Below are positions 22,385 through 34,570 of a stretch of DNA of 64,000 bases, one piece after another (position 1 is the first letter of the stretch; every line of letters begins with the position of its first letter). A program made the position numbers and the translations under genes. A model generated the notes under the pieces. That model was not told where the DNA came from, ran no database searches, and saw only the letters and a list, made by a program, of their open reading frames with translations. This DNA comes from Anthopleura xanthogrammica (lineage: Eukaryota; Cnidaria; Anthozoa; Actiniaria; Actiniidae), in NCBI GenBank assembly GCA_964019055.1, contig OZ025210.1, positions 7,769,547 to 7,833,546 of the forward strand, read 5' to 3'.

Positions 22385-22484
22385 ATATACAATATGAGTG
22401 GCCGTGTTGTATCAGATATACAACCACGAGCCGAAGGCGAGTGATTGTATATCTTATACAACACGGCCACTCATATTGTATATT
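22385..22484. repeat. Hairpin with GTGGCCGTGTTGTAT arms
   Basis: The two arms of about 40 nt are exact or near-exact complements. The loop contains ccgaaggcgag. A related acaacacggcc hairpin is seen around 59680-59755. Confidence 0.75.
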
Positions 22485-22723
22485 ACTTATGAAACGTCTA
22501 GGTGTATACATTCATGTTCTACTAAAATTTTTAAGATAAAATTGAATTTGGCTAAGAAAATTGGAGTTAAAGTTTATGGAAATCAGGACGATTTTGTATC
22601 AGATATACAACCTCCTCCACGGACAATGATTTCTATTGTGTTTTCCTCATTAATTATTCATGAGTTTTATAATGATATTTTAATATCCGGTTTCATTAAA
22701 TAGAATAGAGTTGACCAATATAT

Positions 22724-22879
22724 CTTTTCAGCTTCGTTGTTTGTTGTGCCCAATTCAGACCACGTGATGCCACTCTTGGGAGTTGATTCTTTCATGTGTA
22801 AATATTTTACCAAAAGAACATTTCTCAAGGGAATGTCATGTGGTCTGAAATGGGCAATTTGCATACGAAGCTAAAAAGG
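22724..22879. repeat. Imperfect inverted repeat, MITE-like
   Basis: The left end CTTTTCAGCTTCGT faces ACGAAGCTAAAAAG at the right. Inner arms CCCAATTCAGACCACGTGATG and catgtggtctgaaatgggc also pair. Non-coding. Confidence 0.6.
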
Positions 22880-23197
22880 TCTATTCAAATGTTTCAGTTG
22901 GTTTGGCAGTGATGAAAGCAAAGCAATTCAAATAAAGAACAAAAAACTGAGCTGATGTTATTAAGAAACACCTCTTGCGTTTCATTTTCAAAGTAGCCAT
23001 AACTCTTTGATAAACTGAAATTACCATATTGGCAACTGAAGCAATTCAAGGCTTATTTATGTTTTCAATTTTAAGAAAGAAGTATCAGAAAGAACATTCC
23101 CGAGCTATTTCCTATGCCTCTGGACATTCCCCATATCCCGGAACATATCCTCGGCTTTTGTTTTGGGATTTCAAGTTCCCGGGATATTATCCCAGGA

Positions 23198-23596
23198 CAT
23201 ATCATGACAACTCATGATATGACATGACATGACATGACAAAATCTTGACACGATATGACATGACATGACATGACATGACATGACATAATATGACAGGACA
23301 AATCAAAATCTTGACATGATATGACATGACATGACATGACATGACATGACATGACGTGACATGACATGACATGACGTGACATGACATGACATGACATGAC
23401 GTGACATGACATGACGTGACATGACAGGACATGACGTGACATGACGTGACATAATATGACATGAAAAATTAAAATCTTGACATGACATGACCTGATATGA
23501 CATGCAAGATATGACAAGACAGGCATGACGTCAAAATTAAAGACATGACATGACAAAGACATGACATGACAAAGGCATGACATGACATGACATGAT
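23198..23596. repeat. ATGAC pentanucleotide array with interruptions
   Basis: Mostly TGACA/ATGAC units with ATGACG variants, interrupted by aaatcttgaca and aaaattaaa phrases. It is an expanded version of the short CATGAC run at 9682-9722 in the matching position behind copy A. Frames reading MSCHV are artefacts. Confidence 0.95.
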
Positions 23597-23751
23597 ATTT
23601 TATACAGCGTATGCTGTTTTATAGCTTATAGTATCGGATTATTTTTCTCCAACTGAAATCAATGTTTTCACCTCAAATCTTTAGGGGCCGAGATCCGAGA
23701 CACGAGGTTATTAAAATAAGTTATGATCAGATCACTGTGTTAATGTATTCC

Positions 23752-23757
23752 TTTATT
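23752..23757 (-). terminator. Poly(A) signal of copy C
   Basis: AATAAA on the minus strand, about 95 nt beyond the stop of copy C. The same signal follows copy A at 9823-9828. Confidence 0.55.
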
Positions 23758-23852
23758 TTGATGCAACTATATAAGTTGCCATGACGTTATATATAATCAA
23801 GCTAGACTGTCACGCTAGACTGTTCCTGTTCCTACTCCAACATTCCTTGAGA

Positions 23853-25407
23853 TTAAGCAAAGTCCACAGGTCTTATCTTCATTTCCATTCTCTTCATGGA
23901 ATATTTATCATTACGCCAAGTATACCATATAATACCCTTCAAAAAAGGACTAGGGTTCCTGTTGTAGTACTGGCCGTTAGGGTTACTGTAAAGACATCTG
24001 TTATACCACCAACCACCTGTGTACGCTACAGCACATGACTTAGGGTTGTCAAGGTCATGATCAGCATCCCTGGTTGAGAACTTCATGGTATTGTGCACTG
24101 CCACGCTATCACCGGCATCCCCTGGGTTTTCATTCAAAAATAAACAATTAAAATCAAACAAACACAATCGCTTTTATGTGATAAAATGTTTTATCATATA
24201 ATTATCCATGAAATACCTATATTTCTCAGACTATTTTAAGTTCATTTAATAGTTTTACATCAATTTTGTACTCAAGTTGAGGAATATTTCACAATTAAAA
24301 ACTCTATTTTTTATCAGTTTTTCCGATGCAACCTTGAATAGAAACTGAGTCTACAAACATTGAGTATTTTGTTTACTTGTACCTCTTTTTATGGCAGGTA
24401 AATAAAAGTATAAAAGATAAATTTGCTTTCATGGATAATTATATGATAAACAGAATATTACATGGTCGCTTGGAGATACGAATTTTATCTTCTCGTATTG
24501 AAAAGATAAAATCCGTATCTCCGCGCGCCCATGTAATATCCTCTATTACAAACGGACTACACAAAATATATATTAAATAAATAAATGAAACTCCATGTTT
24601 ACCTGAGTATTGTCCAACAGTAAGACGGTATTTATTACCCTCATCAGCCACCTTAAACAATCCATATTCAGCATATCCCGTGTTTCCCTCGAAGTCCTCC
24701 ATATCAACTCGCAGTCGGTAACTTTTCTGTGACGTCATCCTGTGGATATTATCCAGTCCCAACCAGTACTCTCCTAGCTTGTTCCCAAACCCCCGTTTAT
24801 AGTCAGCCCAGTCACGATAGAAATCAACCGAGCCGTCTATTCGTTTCTGGATGACAGTCCATCCTCCTCCACTGGTTACCATGTCACAGTAGACTTGAAT
24901 TGGATGAGAGGGACTGAGAAAGATGCTGTAGACACCGCTTACGTGTCCATAGTTTTTGTAGATTTCATCACAAGATGAGCGGGGAAATGGTAACTATAAC
25001 AATTATTAATATAAGAAAATAAGAAAATAATATAATGATGATGATGATGATGATGATGATGATGTTGATGACGATTATGATGACGATGATGATGATGATG
25101 ATGATGATGATATTAAGGAAAGTCTTAGAACTTTAGGAAAGAAAAAAATGGGGGGGGGGGGTAAAAGAAAGAAAAAGAATAAGTCAAGCAGCATTTTAAC
25201 AATAGGTAATAGGTTTCGGTTAGGTTTTGAAATGACAGTTTGAATCTTTAGGATTGGGGAAAAGACCTGACTAGTAGTTTAACTAGGGAAAAATCATATT
25301 GCATCAAATTTTCCTAGGGTTCAAATAAAATAATAATATTAATAATAATAATAATAATGATAATAATAATAATAATAATGATAATAATAATAATAATAAT
25401 AATAATG

Positions 25408-25492
<85 letters not shown>

Positions 25493-27622
25493 TAATATCG
25501 TATATCTGATGTTTTATACGTAGTATCACGACCGGGAACGTCCAGTGCCATGTTGCTTGAGAGTTCCAAGTGCCTTACTCTTTTGTTCAAATCGACTTTT
25601 TATAATCTAAAACATGCCGTTGTTCTTCCTTTAAAATATCTCAAATTAGCTGTCTTAGCTCACGGACTGTATTATATGGTTTGGATCGAATTCTATTATT
25701 AAAAAAAACACCGTATTTTCGATTTGAATGCACGCAGTTGTTTGTTATTTACAAGAGAAAATGCGTGACATAACCGGGGCCAAGCTAGAAAATCGTCTCT
25801 CTTTGAAATAAAACAGAACCTGTCAAAAAAAAAAAAAAAAAACAGAAGTGGTTCCGAAAACCCCTCACTTTTCTGAACATTTTGATATATAATTCATAGG
25901 AATCCCTTAAAATTTAGAACCACATTTTCGCTGTTTTTAGGAGCTAATTCTATCCGCTGGCCTATACATTCGCCTCTTAAGATATCTTAAGACTCATAGC
26001 CTCGAAAACACAAGGTAGTAGCTAGCTAAAGAACAGTAGATTTACCGAGCCATTAGGATGTTGTGTCACGCTTTACTCGTGCTTATAACTTTTTCAGCAC
26101 AGCCTTTTGCTTCGCACAAAATGATGAGGACCGAAAAGAGCAAATGTTCCAAATGTAAGGACAATTTTTCCCGATGATATGAAGAACTCCTTGACCGCCA
26201 CTCGATCATTACATCCGCACACCTCGACGGTCAGATGCAAATGAGCTATTTTGAAAAAATCTCCCATGATGCTTTGCGACCTGACAGCGAACACCACCTG
26301 GGACTTGTCAATGGAATAGAACTGATACGGAAATGTCAGAAATGGGTAATTTTCCAGAATTGTGAAATAGTTAAGGCTTTGTATGCTGTCTAAGTACAAT
26401 ACCATTTGATCTGTCAGTACGGAAATTAAAATTTTCCTTAGAAATTATGCCCTATTTCCGCAATCTTCTGTAAAAAGTCAAGTCAGACAAAAGTTGAAAT
26501 AAACCACAATAATAACTGCCTGCTGCATAAATACGATTTACAAATAAACGACCACGGGAAACCATGGTATCATCAAGGACTACCAACTGCAGTAGTAGAG
26601 AATGATAAAAGCCAAGATCATTTGGGTTGTACCATTCCACCTAGAGAAACCACCACCTGAGAATGGAGCAAACAGAATTGATATGACCGTGATGGATAAA
26701 GAAACAAGCTCATGGACATTATTTAAAGGAACCGTGTACCAAGCTGGAAAGATCAAAGAAAAAACAGCTATGAAAGAAGATAAGTATATACAGAACTGCG
26801 AGCTGGAATCAAAAACATCTACAAAAGCGCTACCGTAAAGCAAATCAATATTGTTTTTGATTTCCTTGGAGGATACAACAAGAAACTGAAAGACGAACTA
26901 GAGACAATCATCGAGAACTTTGTGAAGAAATGTTATGGTTATTCAACCTAAGAAAGGACTCTAATTAGCAATATTTATATTAAGTAACTAAGCCCAGGCA
27001 CGACCCGCTAAGTTGTCATTGTAATTGAAAACGACAGAGGAAAGAAAATAAAGATACCATAATAATAATGATATGATGATGATAATAATTAGAATAATGC
27101 AAGGAAGGAGGCTAGGAGCAAGTGGTGAAGCAAGCGTGAAAGCGAGGAATCCGGCGATAGTCATGCCCATGAAAAGTAAGCGGATATTTGTAATATTTTT
27201 CTCGTCGTTTTCGAGTGGAAACTGTATGGCGGTATGGTAAGATTTAGGCATTAATATACCTGTAATTTGATGTGATCAAACTCCTGATCGTGTTGTAAGG
27301 CGTCCGGTTGGTCGTACATATCGCTGGTCATCAGTTCACACGAGTGAAGCCCGTTTGTTGCTTGTTTCTTAAAGTTAACTGATGTACACGAGTCTGCCAT
27401 ACGAGTACACTGATGAACACAAGCAAGCCTGTTGTTGACTTTGACAAATTTAAACTTGGACTTCGAAAGCTTTCGATTTTTTGCAGTCGAGAATTGCCTG
27501 TCATGAGTATTTTCAGTAAGAAGTTGGGGAAACTCATTAAAGTGCCGTTGATCGCAGTGACAAAGATAAAACACTATATGAAGAAAGAAACAGAAACTCA
27601 AAATCTTGAGAACCTGAGACAT
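23853..27622 (-). CDS. Copy C: secreted PAN + fibrinogen-related protein
   Basis: Exons on the minus strand are 27622-27260, 24993-24603 and 24121-23853 (363+391+269 nt, 340 residues). Exon 1 has a signal peptide and a PAN domain with its own variable segment (QLLTENTHDRQFSTAKN) and VNNRLACVHQC. Exon 2 reads VSGVYSIFLSPSHPIQVYCDM and then the common core, with GNTGYAEY. Exon 3 (GDAGDSVAVHNTMKFST, RDADHDLDNPKSCA, GGWWYNRC, NPNGQYY) is almost the same as copy A's exon 3. Intron 1 is 2.3 kb and holds (GAT)n, (TAA)n and a decayed foreign ORF. Intron 2 holds a fold-back element. All splice sites are canonical. Confidence 0.9.
24455..24540. repeat. ATATTACATGG fold-back family, member 1
   Basis: The arms begin ATATTACATGGTCGCTTGG and end with CCATGTAATAT. 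The stem includes GAGATACGAATTTTATCTTC. It lies in intron 2 of copy C. Relatives are at 32688-32817 and 48873-49013. Confidence 0.85.
25035..25111. repeat. (ATG)n / (GAT)n microsatellite
   Basis: About 25 trinucleotide units with a few substitutions (ttgatgacg), in intron 1 of copy C. A run of 12 G follows at about 25150. Confidence 0.9.
25329..25497. repeat. (TAA)n microsatellite
   Basis: About 56 units of AAT/TAA with scattered TGA variants, in intron 1 of copy C. The poly-Ile and poly-Tyr frames across it are not genes. Confidence 0.95.
26602..26955 (+). pseudogene. Decayed coding fragment of unknown, probably transposon, origin
   Basis: A 78-codon open stretch (KAKIIWVVPFHLEKPPPENG…) has protein-like composition and continues after a stop and frameshift with translated pieces rich in charged residues to about 26950. 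It lies antisense inside intron 1 of copy C and has no splice context. I cannot name the family. A mobile-element ORF remnant is the likeliest reading. Confidence 0.35.
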
Positions 27623-28315
27623 GACTGAACAGTCTTCGCCCTTGGCAGTCGACTAGCAGCTGGTTATGATATATGTACATCATTTAAAACAGTCTCTTTG
27701 TTTTAGGTTGTTTTTTTTTTTTTTTTTTCAAATTCTAAATTTGTCAAAGCCGGTTCCTAGTTGTTAGTGGGAGACGTTTATATGGCCTTTGTGTCATCCT
27801 TTTCTACGGCCTATATCTTTGGATCGGATTACAATTCATATAGACTGAGACAAATTCAATTAAAGTTTGTTTTCTTTTTTTCATGGCCTACTTTCTTTGT
27901 CAGTTTATTAATTTCACCTTCTTAGTAATTGAGCTACTGAATGAATAAAAAGAAATGGCAAATATTTTTTTTGGGGGGGAAAACGTTTTTTTCAAATTAA
28001 CCCTTTCGTGCCTGCCCAAAAATTCCCTTTTTTCACCATTGCCTATTCAAACGAATCTTAGTTGGGGTTGATTTTAGTATAACCGTCATGTTATATATCA
28101 TTTTAATTGAGATATGTAAATGAAACCGGTAAATTGAATAAAGGTATTAAAAAAACATTTAGGATGTTTTATAATAATATGACAAATGATGACCAGTTCC
28201 TCAAATTATTTTTAAGGTTATAGTCCATATCAGTTTTCCCCAAGCCTATAAACAATGTCAACTCACCGTTACTTATTAATGCTCATATTTTATTAGCATT
28301 TTCGACATGATATGT
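27623..28315. other. Upstream region of copy C
   Basis: The first roughly 30 bp beyond the start codon resemble those of copy B (class-2 leader). The rest is AT-rich with a poly(T) tract at 27713-27728. No gene or clear element is seen. Confidence 0.4.
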
Positions 28316-30300
28316 TGATCAATCAATCAATCAATCAATTACCTTTATTTATCCACATGCCGTGCTTACAAAGTATAAATATAATCTAAACAATAAATAA
28401 AATTTAAAAGGACTACTATATATGCTAAATAATATAAAAAGAGCTAATAATGTATCTAAATTCTATGTATATCCTAAATTTATAATTTGAAACAAAAAAA
28501 TACCTAACTAAATGGAATTGTAATAAAGAAAAGTAATGAGCTAGTCAGCATTCTACTTCAGTGCGAGAGAGTTGCTTTAAAGTTTCTTAGACTGCTGAGC
28601 TCTCGTACTTCATTTGGCAATTCGTTCCAGGCAACAGCACCGCGATAAGAAAAAGAGCGTTTCATAAAATTCGTGTTAGGCAAGGGAGGTTGGAAGTCAA
28701 AATTGCTACCTCTAAGATTGTAGCTATGTACCTCAGAATTCGGTTGGAATAATCGATTGAGATAATTTGGAGCTTGTTTGTGGTAAACTTCAAACATCAT
28801 GATCTGTAATTGAATTTTTTGTCTCTCATTTAAGTCTAACATATTTAGTCTATTTCGAATATCACAAGACATGGCTGAATAGTCTTCTCTGGTTATAATT
28901 CGGGCTGCTCTATTTTGCAACCGATCCATGCGAGTTTTAGAGCAGTTTCCCCAGGCAATGCTGCAGTAATCGTTTTTATTTTGTCTTATATAACATGCGC
29001 AACTCATTAGATACTTTGGAGATAATATGATTAATATGGTCATCCGGCCTAAAGCATACATTCGTCAATATATACTCCCAAAAGCTTGGTGCTTTGTTTT
29101 TGTTCAATGGTCTTATCATCCATAACTAAAGCCATATTATAATTTTTTTCTAAATTTCGTCTAGATCCTAGTATCATATAATTAGTCTTCTTTGAATTAT
29201 AATTTAATTTGTTTGTTTTTAGCCAGTTACTCACATTAGCTAATTCAGTGTTTAACATTTCCTCGATATCTTGGGTTTGTCTGCTTGATGCTGTTATATA
29301 AGTGTCATCAGCAAACATCCCAGGTATTGTAAGATTTAAACATTTCGGAAAATCATTAATATAGTTGAGAAATAACAAGGGTCCTAATATTGACCCCCTG
29401 TGGAACCCCGCATTCAACGTGTCCTTCTCTTGACAAGACGCCATTAATTTTGCACTTCTGATATCTCTGACTTAGGTATGATGTGAGTAACTGCAAGGCT
29501 CTTCCTTTGACACCGTAGCATTTTAACTTTCGTAATAAGATATTGTCGTCTACGGTATCCAAAGCTTTTTGGTCTATGAATAAAAGGCCATTATCCATGT
29601 TTTTAAGCCAAGTATCTATAGCAAAAAGTAGTGCTGTACAAGTTGAATGTCCAGAGCGGAAACCTGACTGAGAGTCCGTTAGAATTTTATGATCTTTAAA
29701 AAAGTCAAGGAGCTGTATTTGCATTATCTTTCTGCAACTTTAGAAATTGCAGGAAGAATAGAGGTCTGTGATGAAACTTTTGCTTTTTTCCAATCATCTG
29801 GGAAAATACCAGTTTCGAATATCTGATTAATGATTTCACAGATGGATTCAGATATATAGGGGCTGGCTAATTTTAAGAGTTTGCTAGATATTTTACCCAG
29901 CCCACTAGTTTTTGAACTATTTAGGCTTGACAAGAGTTTACCTACAGGTTTTTCAGTGACCGGAGCGAATTCGAAAGTGGCATTTATTTCATCTACATGT
30001 TCTTCTGAATCCGTTTCTGGGATTCCAGATGCGAGTTTTGGACCCAAGGAACAAAAATAGGAATTCATTTGGTCAGCAATGTCCCGACTGTTAGTGGATG
30101 TTTTTCCATCAAAAGACAGCTCATTAATTACAGTTGTATTAGATTTACGACCTAAGGCATTATTGATAACTTTCCATGTTTCCTTTATATTACCATTGCT
30201 GTTTTTAATGCCATCATTCAAATATCTTGATTTTGCTGATTTAATGCATGCATTAATTTCATTCCTAGTCTGTTTATTTTCTTTCCAAAGATGATCCAAA
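28316..30300 (-). mobile_element. Frameshifted non-LTR retrotransposon remnant (CR1/L2/Jockey-like)
   Basis: Four overlapping frames on the minus strand (30299-29724, 29724-29356, 29444-29049, 29061-28558) together read through one reverse transcriptase. Recognisable parts are DDWKKAKV, QSGFRSGHSTCTALL, GSILGPLLFL, MFADDTYITAS (catalytic FADD) and a C-terminal RLQNRAARIIT. At least three frameshifts break it, and IDQKALDTVDD stands where FLDLKKAFDTVDH is usual. The 3' end on the minus strand is a polyadenylation-like AATAAAGG followed by (ATTG)n at 28316-28340. The endonuclease is absent, so it is a 5'-truncated dead copy. It is not close to the LINE at 11250. Confidence 0.85.
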
Positions 30301-30690
30301 TTGAATCATCTTTAGTAGTGCAAGGATCTTGCTCAGATTCGGGCGACTCATGATGGAACACGGAATTATCATCTTCATATTCGTTGTTCTTTACAAGAAG
30401 ATCGATAAGTGAAATCTTTAGATCGTTTCTTCCTTTACCCTGGTTTTGACTGTAGAGTTCTAGTAGTGGGGTAGGAGTTTATCGAAACATTCACTGTCTT
30501 GAATACCGCACATTTTGCACTCGTGTTTGAGGTTAACCCGCCATCATCGATTCGACAGCTTCGTCAAGAAATTCAATAAGAAATTTCTCCAAATCATTGA
30601 CAGTACCATTCCAGACCAGTTTCTTTTCTTTTTGATTGTAATCCAGCAATCGTAATGCTTCTAAGGACTTCATTTTACATTCGGAACTTT
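30300..30690 (-). pseudogene. Decayed ORF of unknown origin beside the LINE
   Basis: Read on the minus strand from an ATG near 30673, the sequence gives MKSLEALRLLDYNQKEKK and related protein-like stretches, then stops and frameshifts, then an acidic stretch ending near 30303. Family not recognised. It may be part of another transposon. A short CTGTTG repeat (30690-30721) lies at its edge. Confidence 0.3.
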
Positions 30691-30744
30691 AGTGCTGTTG
30701 TTGCTGTTGTTGCTGTTGCTGGATCAATGTGTCTATCCATGAAA

Positions 30745-30987
30745 TCGTGTACGATCTCGTGAGATCGTATACGATTAGTTATCCACCACGATTAATTTGT
30801 TATCATTTGCAATCGTACACGATTAAAAAATTGTTTCTATCATGTAGATCGTATACGATATCCCATGATCTCAAGGTTTGTCCCATGGACGAAAATACAT
30901 CGAGCACGATTATATCTTCGTCCGATTCGTCTCATATTGTAATCGTATACGATTTTCATTTGAGCTTTTAGAAGTAATCGTACACGA
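30745..30987. repeat. Cluster of six TCGTAYACGA palindromic decamers
   Basis: Matches are at 30745-30754 (TCGTGTACGA), 30765-30774 (TCGTATACGA), 30813-30822 (TCGTACACGA), 30849-30858 (TCGTATACGA), 30943-30952 (TCGTATACGA) and 30978-30987 (TCGTACACGA). Most are flanked by A on the left and T on the right. The spacings are irregular (20, 48, 36, 94, 35 nt), so this is not a tandem repeat. It lies between the LINE remnant and the 3' end of copy D. It could be a cluster of protein-binding sites or the end of a mobile element. Confidence 0.7.
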
Positions 30988-31266
30988 AATATTCCCGATT
31001 ATTATTACATAAATCAAGAGACCGATAAATATTAATACGTGGAAAAAGATATTACTTTGCTGATATTTTTATTGCTCGAATGTCAAAAGACTTACTAAGT
31101 TACATTTCAGACGGTTTATATAATTCATTCTATGCACTAGGGTCAATCTTGTTTTAATAACTAGTTTTGTCTGACGACCTTGATATTTAAACTCACATAA
31201 ACTAAAAACATGATCATTTTGTTGTAACATTTGTGTTGTAACATTTTTGTTGCACGCTATAATAGA

Positions 31267-33751
31267 TCAGGGTTTTATTTTGAGTTCTATTGTTTTTACT
31301 TGAACATTATCACAAATGACGCCTTTTTGATTTTCCTGCTTAAAATAGGGACCGTTTGGGTTACAGCTGGAGCAGTCATGGTACCACCAGCCACCCGAAA
31401 CATTCAAGCCACAAGAACTTGGTAAATTCTTGTCGTTGTCGTGATCATTAGTGGCGAACTGTTCTCCGTCACCTCTGAGAGACACGCTACCACCGTCTGA
31501 AAAAAAAATCACAAAATAGCAGTACAAATCACAGAAGATATTGTTTATTTATTTTATAAAGCGTTCGGGAAGAGGGGGCTTAGAAAATGGGAGAACCTGA
31601 AATTATATATTGCTGTTAACTTATGGCATATTAGAATTGGAGTAGTTGGTTCAGTAGTTGGAGTCTATTTGGGGCGATTAGGATTAGGTGCTGAGTGTTT
31701 CAAACCTGGAGTCTGGAAAGATTCTACAAATATCAGCTTTGCAAAAGGGGGAGATATGAGGTTAAAGGTTATAAATGTTTTCTGGTTTCTAACATATAAT
31801 TTATGAACATTTCCTAAATATGAATGAGCGAAAAAATAAATGTTCCATCCAGCCACTAATATGACAATAGCACAGAGAAGATAATATACAAATAAAAAGA
31901 CAAAATAACGTAAAGCTTATATTAGACTCGAAGTGGAAGGTTAGAAAATTAAGTGTATCCCGACACATATCTGAGGATTTTAAAGAAGAAAGATTGATAC
32001 TATACATAGCATAAAAAGCAATACACTAAACCTTCAGGAATTTTACCTTTATTGGTCAGTGTAAAACGGTAACCGTCTTTTTTCTCTATTTTAAATTCCT
32101 TGTACTCAACAAATCTCTTATTTCCCTCGAATTCCTCCATCTCAACTCGTAGTCGGACAAACTTCGTTGGTGACGCTGACGTCAGCATATAGATGTTATC
32201 CAGTCCCAACCAGTACTCTCCGAGCTTGTTCCCAAATCCCTTTTGGTAATCAGCCCAGGTAAGGTTGAAATCAACCGAGCCGTCTATTCGTCTCTGGAAG
32301 ACAGTCCATCCTCCACCACTGGTTACCATGTCACAATAGACTTGAATTGGATGAGAAGGAATGGGGGCGATTTGATACAATCCACTGACGTTGAAGAAAT
32401 ATTTGTGCATCTCAGCACAGCTCGATAAAATTGGTCTCTGCAATAGAAAATGTTTAACTAAAAAGATGGTATTTACATTTACATACTGGAATATTATTAA
32501 TATGTAGTAGTCCTCTCCCACCTATCCCCCCCCCTCCCCCCAACGGTAAGTTTTGATTATTGTCTGCAAACACCACCTCCAGCTGATCTGAGAAAAAATT
32601 TTAGCCAATCAGAATCGAGAAATTTTGCAAACCTGAAGTGTCATCAATAGTAACCAGAGGACTCCGGAAACGGTTAATTCATAGAGGATATTACATGGGT
32701 ACGCGGAGATACGAATTTTATCTTCGAGTGTTGAAAAGATATCTCACGAGTGAGCGCAGCAAACGACTTTCAACACGAGAAGATAAAATTCGTATCTCCA
32801 AGCACCCATGTAATATTCTGTTTATTATATAATTATGAATGAAAAAGAAAAGAAAGATTTTTCGAGCTTTATTCTGCTATAAGAAGTATGTAACCATAGT
32901 GATGATATTTTCACATGTCAAAATATCAAATTTTTGAAATAAAGAAACAGGTATTTCATTGATAATCATATAAAAAATTATTATATTTTCTGACTAAATG
33001 ATGAGTTCATACTAATTATTTTATACAAAATATCAATAACCTCTCCTGAATATCTAGATTGATCTCAGATATATATTTTTGAAAGTCGATTTTCGCCGGC
33101 TTCATGACACCTCAGTTTTGCAGTGACGTCATTTCTACGTCACTATTTCAGATCAGCTGGTTATACCGTAAAGGTTCCTTCCCCTCCTACTGCCCCAAGT
33201 TTTAGCATGTGAATAAATCATCGGCGGTTCCGTAGTCTGCACAAATCATGGTAATTTCTATTACGCTTGTAAACAATCATCTTGAGTTAGTCAAATCCGT
33301 TCATATTCATATCTCGGTGAGCTAGCTCCTTTGCGATAGCATCCTTTCCAGTACTTCACAAGTTTCACAAAAAAATGACAAATACCTGTAATGTGATGTG
33401 ATCAAACTCCTGATCGTGTTGTAAAGCGTCAGGTTGGTCGTACATATCACCAGACATCAGTTCACACGAGTGAAGCCCGTTTGTTGCTTGTTTCTTAAAG
33501 TTAACAGATGTACAGGAGTGTGTCATACGAGTACACTGATAAACACAAGCCATGTCATCGTAAACTTTAACGGTTTTCATCTTTTTACCAAGAAGCTTTT
33601 CGCCGTTCTTAACAATATAGTATCTGTTATGAACATGTTCGGTATTGAAATTTTGAAACTCTTCACCCCACTGGCACAATAAGAGAAATGAAAGATGAAA
33701 AACTACTAGAAGAAACAAATACAATCGAACACGGCTTTTACGAAACACCAT
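31267..33751 (-). CDS. Copy D: divergent secreted PAN + fibrinogen-related protein
   Basis: Exons on the minus strand are 33751-33386, 32437-32047 and 31496-31267 (366+391+230 nt, 328 residues). The start at 33751 (MVFRKSRVRLYLFLLVVF) gives a proper signal peptide and matches the length of the other copies; an upstream in-frame ATG at 33802 is less likely. The first half of the PAN exon is strongly diverged (EEFQNFNTEHVHNRYY…), but the second half is almost identical to the other copies. Exon 2 is diverged (YKEFKIEKKDGYRFTLTNKG) yet still 391 nt. Exon 3 is the shortest and most diverged (GGSVSLRGDGEQFATNDHDND, GGWWYHDC, NPNGPYF) and has lost the loop containing GI.W..W. It may have altered ligand specificity. 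Confidence 0.85.
32579..33160. mobile_element. MITE with CCAGCTGATCTGAGA termini, copy 2, with a nested hairpin
   Basis: The ends match the element at 9070-9357 (CCAGCTGATCTGAGAAA at the left, TTTCAGATCAGCTGG at the right). Inner ATGACACCTCAGTTTTG and TACGTCA segments are also conserved. A member of the ATATTACATGG fold-back family (32688-32817) is inserted in it. It lies in intron 1 of copy D. Confidence 0.75.
32688..32817. repeat. ATATTACATGG fold-back family, member 2
   Basis: The left end is ATATTACATGGG and the right end is CCCATGTAATAT. The shared stem is GAGATACGAATTTTATCTTC, with a longer loop than member 1 that includes ctcacgagtgagcgcagc. Confidence 0.85.
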
Positions 33752-34424
33752 GTTTTGTAAAGTGCCCGAAAGGTTCTGGGATTTTATCTGCGAATAACTC
33801 ATAAAAATCCATCTCTATAACGTTTCAGACATTCATAAGTTTTATTCACTTCAATTCAATTCAAATATTTTTTTCTTAGAAACTTTAAGACACAAAAAGA
33901 AACCGCAAAATATTTTCGAATATCCCGTGATGTTATCTTATGAAATCATCCTCAGATTGGTATCCTTTTGTCAGCATTCATTCATTTTGTTCATATTTTA
34001 TCTTTTATGATTGATTATTAATTTTTACATTTTTTTGTTTTATTTTTACAAATTTCATTAACTCTTATGATGAAAATTCTATTGTCTTAGTGATGGTAAA
34101 ATCACATGTATAAAGAATATCGAATTGATTCAATGAAATGAGACGATACTATGAAGTCTCTAGAAATATTACCAACTGTATTGATCAAGAATGGCGACAA
34201 AGGGAAAGAATAAAAGAATAGGAGCGAACGAAGAAATTCAATCAGGAAAAATTTATTAACCGAATAATAAAATTGTACTATCATGGTGTGACTAAAATTA
34301 AATAGCCAAAAAGGTACTCTTATCAACAAAAAGTAGTAAAAAGAAAGAAGTTGAAAATGAATGCGAGTACATCAGCGTGTGAATATTTTCCTGGGCTAGT
34401 TGATCAAAAGTATCCATCAATTGT

Positions 34425-34570
<146 letters not shown>

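Larger units (their letters stand above)
21839..23197. other. Intergenic region between B and C, with two hairpins
   Basis: The first bases after the start codon of B (actgaatagtcttcg) match those upstream of copy C, defining a second promoter class. A hairpin lies at 22385-22484 (ATACAATATGAGTGGCCGTG arms), an imperfect inverted repeat at 22724-22879, and a second copy of the tatcagatatacaacc motif at 22597. No gene is seen. Confidence 0.5.

Noticed and set aside
23202..23583. MSCHV-repeat frames on the minus strand
   Set aside because: Translation of the ATGAC pentamer array.
26094..26405. 103-codon frame on the minus strand in intron 1 of copy C
   Set aside because: Composition is not absurd, but there is no recognisable domain, no splice support and no similar stretch in other copies. 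It may be a remnant; not supportable as a gene.
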